Shown here: positions 58,365 to 64,000 of the stretch, piece by piece
Numbering within the stretch: the first letter of the stretch is position 1
Layout: the number at the start of each line of letters is the position of its first letter
Assembly: GCA_014843695.1 (NCBI GenBank)
Contig: CM026397.1
Span: forward strand, 37,893,952 to 37,957,951
DNA length: 64,000 bases
Direction: 5' to 3'
DNA from: Archivesica marissinica
Lineage: Eukaryota > Mollusca > Bivalvia > Venerida > Vesicomyidae
The notes under the pieces: model-generated
The model's input: only the letters and a program-made list of their open reading frames with translations
The model's database searches: none
What the model was told of the DNA's origin: nothing
Program-made: the position numbers and the translations under genes

Positions 58365-58567
58365 CTTCTTCCTGTCCCTGCTTTAACGGTATCTCTATTG
58401 AAGTTCGTATTAGCCAATGAGAAATCCTCTGCATTTGCACACAGCAGTTTGGGAAATACCGATTGCCTCTCGTAACGGTCCATGTCATCATACGTATTAC
58501 CATACATAAATCCATTCATCAACGTAGAATGTGCATGCAGGTCGATGAAAAAATCTACTAACAATTT
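58365..58567 (-). CDS. AGBL4: CCP6/AGBL4-like carboxypeptidase, exon A (internal exon)
   Basis: Internal exon of a cytosolic carboxypeptidase of the CCP6 (AGBL4) type, family M14, which removes glutamates from polyglutamylated tubulin and other proteins in the cytosol. It encodes 67 codons plus two bases. The FIDLHAHS motif carries the His that is the third zinc ligand in this family, followed by MNGFMYGN, FPKLLC, NAEDFS and NFNRD..KAGTGR. The pattern STxMNGFMYGN is that of CCP6, not of CCP1/4, CCP2/3 or CCP5. The acceptor is TTTCTCTTTCAG ahead of AAATTG and the donor is AG|GTTAGT, leaving phase 2. The two zinc ligands of the HPGE motif must lie in exons beyond the right edge. The exon sits between a 27-bp array (upstream in the gene) and a 95-bp array (downstream). 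Family and exon limits are read from sequence; activity is inferred. Confidence 0.93.
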
Positions 58568-58602
58568 CTGAAAGAGAAATTAAAGCATTTGTTTTAGGTA
58601 AA

Positions 58603-59464
58603 ATGATATTTCCTAACAAACTCATTGAAATGATATCTCCTAACAAACACATTGAAATGATATCTCCTAACAAACACATTGAAATGATATCTCCTAACAA
58701 ACACATTGAAATGATATCTCCTAACAAACTCATTGAAATGATATCTCCTAACAAACACATTGAAATGATATCTCCTAACAAACACATTGAAATGATATCT
58801 CCTAACAAACTCATTGAAATGATATCTCCTAACAAACTCATTGAAATGATATTTCCTAACAAACACATTGAAATGATATCTCCTAACAAACACATTGAAA
58901 TGATATCCACTAACAAACACATTGAAATGATATTCACTAACATACACATTGAAATGATATTCACTAACATACACATTGAAATGATATCTCCTAACAAACA
59001 CATTGAAATGATATTCACTAACATACACATTGAAATGATATCCACTAACAAACACATTGAAATGATATTCACTAACATACACATTGAAATGATATCCACA
59101 AACAAACATATTGAAATGTTATCCACAAACAAACATATTGAAATGTTATCCACAAACAAACATATTGAAATGATATCCACAAACAAACACATTGAAATGA
59201 TATTTCCTAACAAACTCATTGAAATGATATCCACTAACAAACACATTGAAATGATATCTCCTAACAAACACATTGAAATGATATCCACTAATAAACACAT
59301 TGAAATGATATCCACTAATAAACACATTGAAATGATATCCACTAATAAACACATTGAAATGATATCTCCTAACAAACACATTGAAATGATATCTCCTAAA
59401 CACATTGAAATGATATCTCCTAATAAACACATTGAAATGATATCTCCTAACAAACACATTAGAC
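58603..59464. repeat. 27-bp minisatellite, about 32 copies, abutting exon A acceptor
   Basis: The unit is GAAATGATATCTCCTAACAA + ACACATT, with variants CTCCTAAC/CCACTAAC/TTCACTAAC. It begins about 35 bases upstream of the exon A acceptor on the gene strand. The 27-bp period keeps frames open on both strands. Confidence 0.95.
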
Positions 59465-60227
59465 ATGTTCACAATGAACTCGTTGATTCGTGAACGAGCT
59501 GCACACACTGTGACACACTTACCACACCAAAATCAGACCTAGGGTCAATACTATCAATTTCACGTGGTTCGAAAGTATAGCGTGAAATATTTGTCTTACG
59601 CGTAACATGTTCATTACAGTGGTATTGGTCATTAACAGTGCGCGAAATTATCGTGAGATTTCATGTATTGAAGAATTGTAACGGTGTAGTGAGTCACCGG
59701 ACAACTGCGTATAGGTCAGACAGACACATTTAAGTCAAAACCGCAGACCTGTATACAGTCATTTTTCCCCAAAAAATAAAATAGGTACAAATTTGTCTTT
59801 AAATGTTTTATTATGGACTTATAAAGCTGTTTAAAAGTTAGTACGAGTACATTGTGTATTTAGAAATGATGTGTAACTTGTCTTCTATTGGTTATTAGCT
59901 ATATACAAAACGTTATGCTTTATTCGTAAGAAAATATACCATACATCCATAAGGCAATCTGACATACGGTGTTTTGTTTGCATCAAAAAAGAAATAACAG
60001 ACAAATGGGCACTGGTTTCCAGTCTTTTCTGATTTTATATTATTTTTATCTCTGGTTTTTCCTGGGCGAGTCGGTTCTCAATAAGTTAACATGTTTTTGT
60101 TTGGCAAATGAAAGAACTATTTGACGTGATAGCTTTAAATGGATATTTAAAAGAATTATACGTAAACTGTTTTCAAAAATCTATTTTGTTTAAACAAAGA
60201 ATTTCTCTTGCGTTTGTGGATGTATGG
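59465..60227. other. Unique intronic sequence, nothing recognised
   Basis: No CCP6 upstream exon or other gene is recognisable. Confidence 0.55.
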
Positions 60228-60346
60228 TTGTTTGTGATATGAAACAAGTTGATGCTATATATATGCAGTGTGTTATGTAATACAGTTGTTTGTGATATGA
60301 AACGAGTTGATGCTATTTATATGCAGTGTGTTTTGTAACACAGTGT
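60228..60346. repeat. 59-bp direct duplication
   Basis: Two copies of TTGTTTGTGATATGAAAC...GTTGATGCTAT...TATGCAGTGTGTT, about 90% alike. Confidence 0.85.
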
Positions 60347-60544
60347 GTAACTACAATTGTACTATAATGTTTCATAATCCGGCTGCATTGTATGTCAATA
60401 AACCCACATCACTCGTCTAGTATTGCAATTTGGCGTTGTGTTATTATTTGTAATAAAGAGTGTAGAATAGACAGGCACAAACAATGAATGACATGCATAG
60501 TCTGTCTGGTTGTATGACACGTCTGTGGTTATAATTATGAATTA

Positions 60545-61482
60545 TATAGCCTTGTCTGTGGTTGCATAGTCTTGTCTGTGGTTGCATAGCCTTGTCCGCA
60601 GTTGCACATCCTTTTCTGTGGTTACACAGCCTTGTCTGTGGTTGCATAGCCTTGTCTGTGGTTGCATAGCCTTGTCTGTGGTTGCATAGCCTTGTCTGTG
60701 GTGGCATTACATGGCTGTGGTTACAGGAATTCTATAGCATTATCTGTAGTTATATGAATTATATCTAAGCATTGCAGTGACTGCACATCTTGTCTGTGGT
60801 TGCATAGCCTTGTCTGTGGTTGCACCGCCTTGTCTTCAGTTGCACAGCCTTGTCTGTGGTTCTGTAGCCTTGTCTGTGGTTCTGTAGCCTTGTCTGTGGT
60901 TGCATCGCCTTGTCTGCGGTTGTACAGCCTTGTCTGTGGTTACATAGCCATGTTTGTGGTTGCACATCCTTGTCTGTAGTTACATAGCCATGTTTGTGGT
61001 TGCACATCCTTGTCTGTTGTTACATAGCCATGTTTGTGGTTGCACATCCTTGTCTGTGGTTACATAGCCATGTTTGTGGTTGTACAGCCTTGTCTGTGGT
61101 TACATAGCCATGTTTGTGGTTGTACAGCCTTGTCTGTGGTTACACAGCCTTGTCTGTGGTTACATAGCCATGTTTGTGGTTGTACAGCCTTGTCTGTGGT
61201 TACATAGCCTTGTCTGTGGTTGCATAGCCATGTTTGTGGTTGCACAGCTTTGTCTGTGGTTGCACCGCCTTGTCTGCAGTTGCACAGCCTTGTCTGTTAC
61301 ATAGCCATGTCTGTGGTTGTACAGCCTTGTCTGTGGTTCTATAGCCTTGTCTGTGGTTACATAGCCATGTTTGTGGTTGCACAGCCTTGTCTGTGGTTAC
61401 ATAGTCATGTTTGTGGTTGCACATCCTTGTCTGTGATGGCACAGTCTTTTCTGTGGTTGCATGAATTATATAGCCTTGTCTG
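60545..61482. repeat. 20-bp minisatellite, about 46 copies
   Basis: The unit is CATAGCCTTGTCTGTGGTTG, with CCATGTTTGTGG, CACAGCC and CACATCC variants, partly alternating as 40-bp dimers between 60.95 and 61.20 kb. A diverged part lies at 60.71-60.78 kb. Confidence 0.94.
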
Positions 61483-61915
61483 AACTAATCATTATGGGAG
61501 ATGTAGAAGTCAGTCGCTGTGCAGAATGTTCTTGAGGCTGATTAGTGCCGGTAGCCTGTTTCTATAACTAATGTACATTTAGCAGCAATAGACATAAAAG
61601 CATAATGACAAGGTATAGTTTGTGTCTAGAAAGTGGATATAATTCAGGTCTGTTATGGTGTTTCTGGCTCCAGAAAACCTATTAATTGTATCATCTGGGG
61701 ATTTGTTGTTCTGGACAGAATATAGAAATTTACAGGAGTGTTCAAGATTGCCTCAATCAGCTTTATGTTATCTATGTACCACATACATGCAATACTACTC
61801 CTTCAGCTCTTATCCAGTTTCACGTTCCTTGTAAGATTGTTTCATACTTTTGCGAAAACATATGGTAGTGGTTGCTGTAGTGGATGTTGTAGCGGTTGGG
61901 AGACTCGTTCAAACG
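61483..61915. other. Unique sequence
   Basis: Nothing recognised. Confidence 0.5.
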
Positions 61916-62440
61916 CAGGCATTGGGATCCTGCATCACACGCCAACATTGGGAGCCTGCATCACACGCCAACATTGGGAGCCTGCATCACACACAGTCTG
62001 TAACACACGCTGGCACTGGGATCCTGCATCACACGCCAACATTGGGAGCCTGCATCACACGCCAACATTGGGAGCCTGCATCACACACAGTCTGTAACAC
62101 ACGCTGGCACTGGGATCCTGCATCACACGCCAACATTGGGATCCTGCATCACGCACCAACATTGGGAGCCTGCATCACACACCAACATTGGGAGCCTGCA
62201 GCACACACCAACATTGGGATCCTGCATCACACACCAACATTGGGATCCTGCATCACACGCCAACATTGGGAGCCTGCATCACACACCAACATTGGGAGCC
62301 TGCATCACACACTGGCATAGGGAGTCTGCATCCCACGCAGTCTGTAACACACAATGGCACTGGGAGTCCGCATCACACGCTGGCATTGGGATCTGCATCA
62401 CACACACAAACATTGGGAGTCTCTATCACACACAGACATT
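61916..62440. repeat. 26-bp minisatellite, left block
   Basis: The unit is GGGATCCTGCATCACACGCC + AACATT. ACAGTCTGTAACACACGCTGGCACT inserts recur every few units. It is homologous to the right block at 63.05 kb. Confidence 0.94.
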
Positions 62441-63040
<600 letters not shown>

Positions 63041-63087
63041 TTGGGAGTCTCCATCACACACACACATACACACCACACCACACCACA

Positions 63088-63131
<44 letters not shown>

Positions 63132-64000
63132 TGGGAGTCTCCATCACACACATACATTGGGAGTCTCCATCACACACATACATTGGGAGTCTCTATCACA
63201 CACATACATTGAGAGTCTCCATCACACACAGACATTGGGAGTCTCCATCACACACATACATTGGGAGTCTCCATCACACACATACATTGGGAGTCTCCAT
63301 CACACACACACATTGGGAGTCTCCATCACACACATACATTGGGAGTCTCCATCACACACAACATTGGGAGTCTCCATCACACACAGACATTGGGAGTCTC
63401 TATCACACACATACATTGGGAGTCTCCATCACACATACATTGGGAGTCTCCATCACACAGACATTGGGAGTCTCCATCACACATACATTGGGAGTCTCCA
63501 TCACACATACATTGGGAGTCTCCATCACACACAGACATTGAGAGTCTCCATCACACACAGACATTGAGAGTCTCCATCACACACAGACATTGGGAGTCTC
63601 CATCACACACAGACATTGAGAGTCTCCATCACACAGACATTGGGAGTCTCCATCACACAGACATTGGGAGTCTCTATCACACCATACATTGGAGTCTCCA
63701 TCACACACAGACATTGGGAGTCTCCATCACACACAGACATTGGGAGTCTCCAAACACATGGGAGTCTCCATCACACACATTGGGAGTCTCCATCACACAC
63801 ATACATTGGGAGTCTCCATCACACACAGACATTGGGAGTCTCCATCACACACAGACATTGGGAGTCTCCATCACACACAGACATTGGGAGTCTCCATCAC
63901 ACACAGACATTGGGAGTCCTCACAGACATTGAGAGTCTCCATCACACACAGACATTGAGAGTCCATCACACACAGACATTGGGAGTCTCCATCACACACA
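63041..64000. repeat. 26-bp minisatellite, right block (window edge)
   Basis: The unit is GGGAGTCTCCATCACACACA + GACATT or TACATT. It continues off the right edge, so its total size is unknown. Confidence 0.95.

Noticed and set aside
58603..59493. 296- and 320-codon frames on both strands beside exon A
   Set aside because: 27-bp array; open on both strands, periodic.

Overview
The window is nuclear DNA of an animal, most likely a lophotrochozoan and probably a mollusc. Evidence: a split gene with consensus introns, a metazoan-type gene family, several tRNA-derived SINE families, and cut-and-paste transposons. The mollusc guess rests on the style of the dispersed repeats and one motif I recall as common in bivalves (near 37.8 kb), so it is tentative.

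Only two protein-coding genes can be supported. (1) The host gene is on the minus strand and encodes a cytosolic carboxypeptidase 6-like enzyme (CCP6/AGBL4, peptidase family M14, tubulin deglutamylase). Three consecutive exons are visible: 58365-58567, 5011-5123 and about 3510-3678. Their splice sites and phases fit exactly. The first two are separated by one intron of about 53.2 kb; earlier exons, including the HxxE zinc-binding one, lie beyond the right edge. (2) Inside that intron is a complete 2.75-kb MULE-type DNA transposon (32899-35649) with 30-bp terminal inverted repeats, an 8-bp target duplication and an intact 465-codon FLYWCH/MULE transposase.

Roughly 37 kb (my estimate, more than half the window) is tandem repeat: about 24 minisatellite arrays with units of 20-119 bp, plus a long (CA)n. 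Dispersed elements fill much of the rest: tRNA-derived SINEs (called S1-S5 here), piggyBac-like MITEs with TTAA targets (PB1, PB2, PB3), pogo/Tc1-like MITEs with TA targets (PG1, PG2), and two foldback-type elements.

Layout: 0-3.5 kb, 42-bp and 52-bp arrays in the intron after exon C; 3.5-5.5 kb, exons C and B tightly bracketed by arrays; 5.5-13.5 kb, SINEs, MITEs and 119/43/32-bp arrays; 13.5-19.9 kb, AT-rich 33/34-bp array, 29/31-bp array and GATGGATGAAGA repeats; 20-22.5 kb, MITEs and SINEs; 22.5-27 kb, 45-bp array; 27.7-31.1 kb, 35-bp array grown out of a SINE; 31-36 kb, nested MITEs and the MULE; 35.7-37.5 kb, 65-bp higher-order array; 40-42.6 kb, 20/22-bp arrays; 45.7-52.3 kb, a 6.3-kb array grown from one end of a piggyBac-like MITE that sits inside another MITE; 52.4-55.2 kb, MITE-end array and 31-bp array; 55-58 kb, SINE/MITE remnants; 58-59.5 kb, exon A between a 95-bp and a 27-bp array; 60.5-64 kb, 20-bp, 26-bp and CA arrays.

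The most notable theme is that tandem arrays are repeatedly seeded by recognisable sequence (SINE interior, MITE ends, and a splice acceptor of the host gene), and that all three host exons are small islands whose splice sites lie within tens of bases of arrays. The many long open frames in the arrays are by-products of repeat periodicity, not genes.
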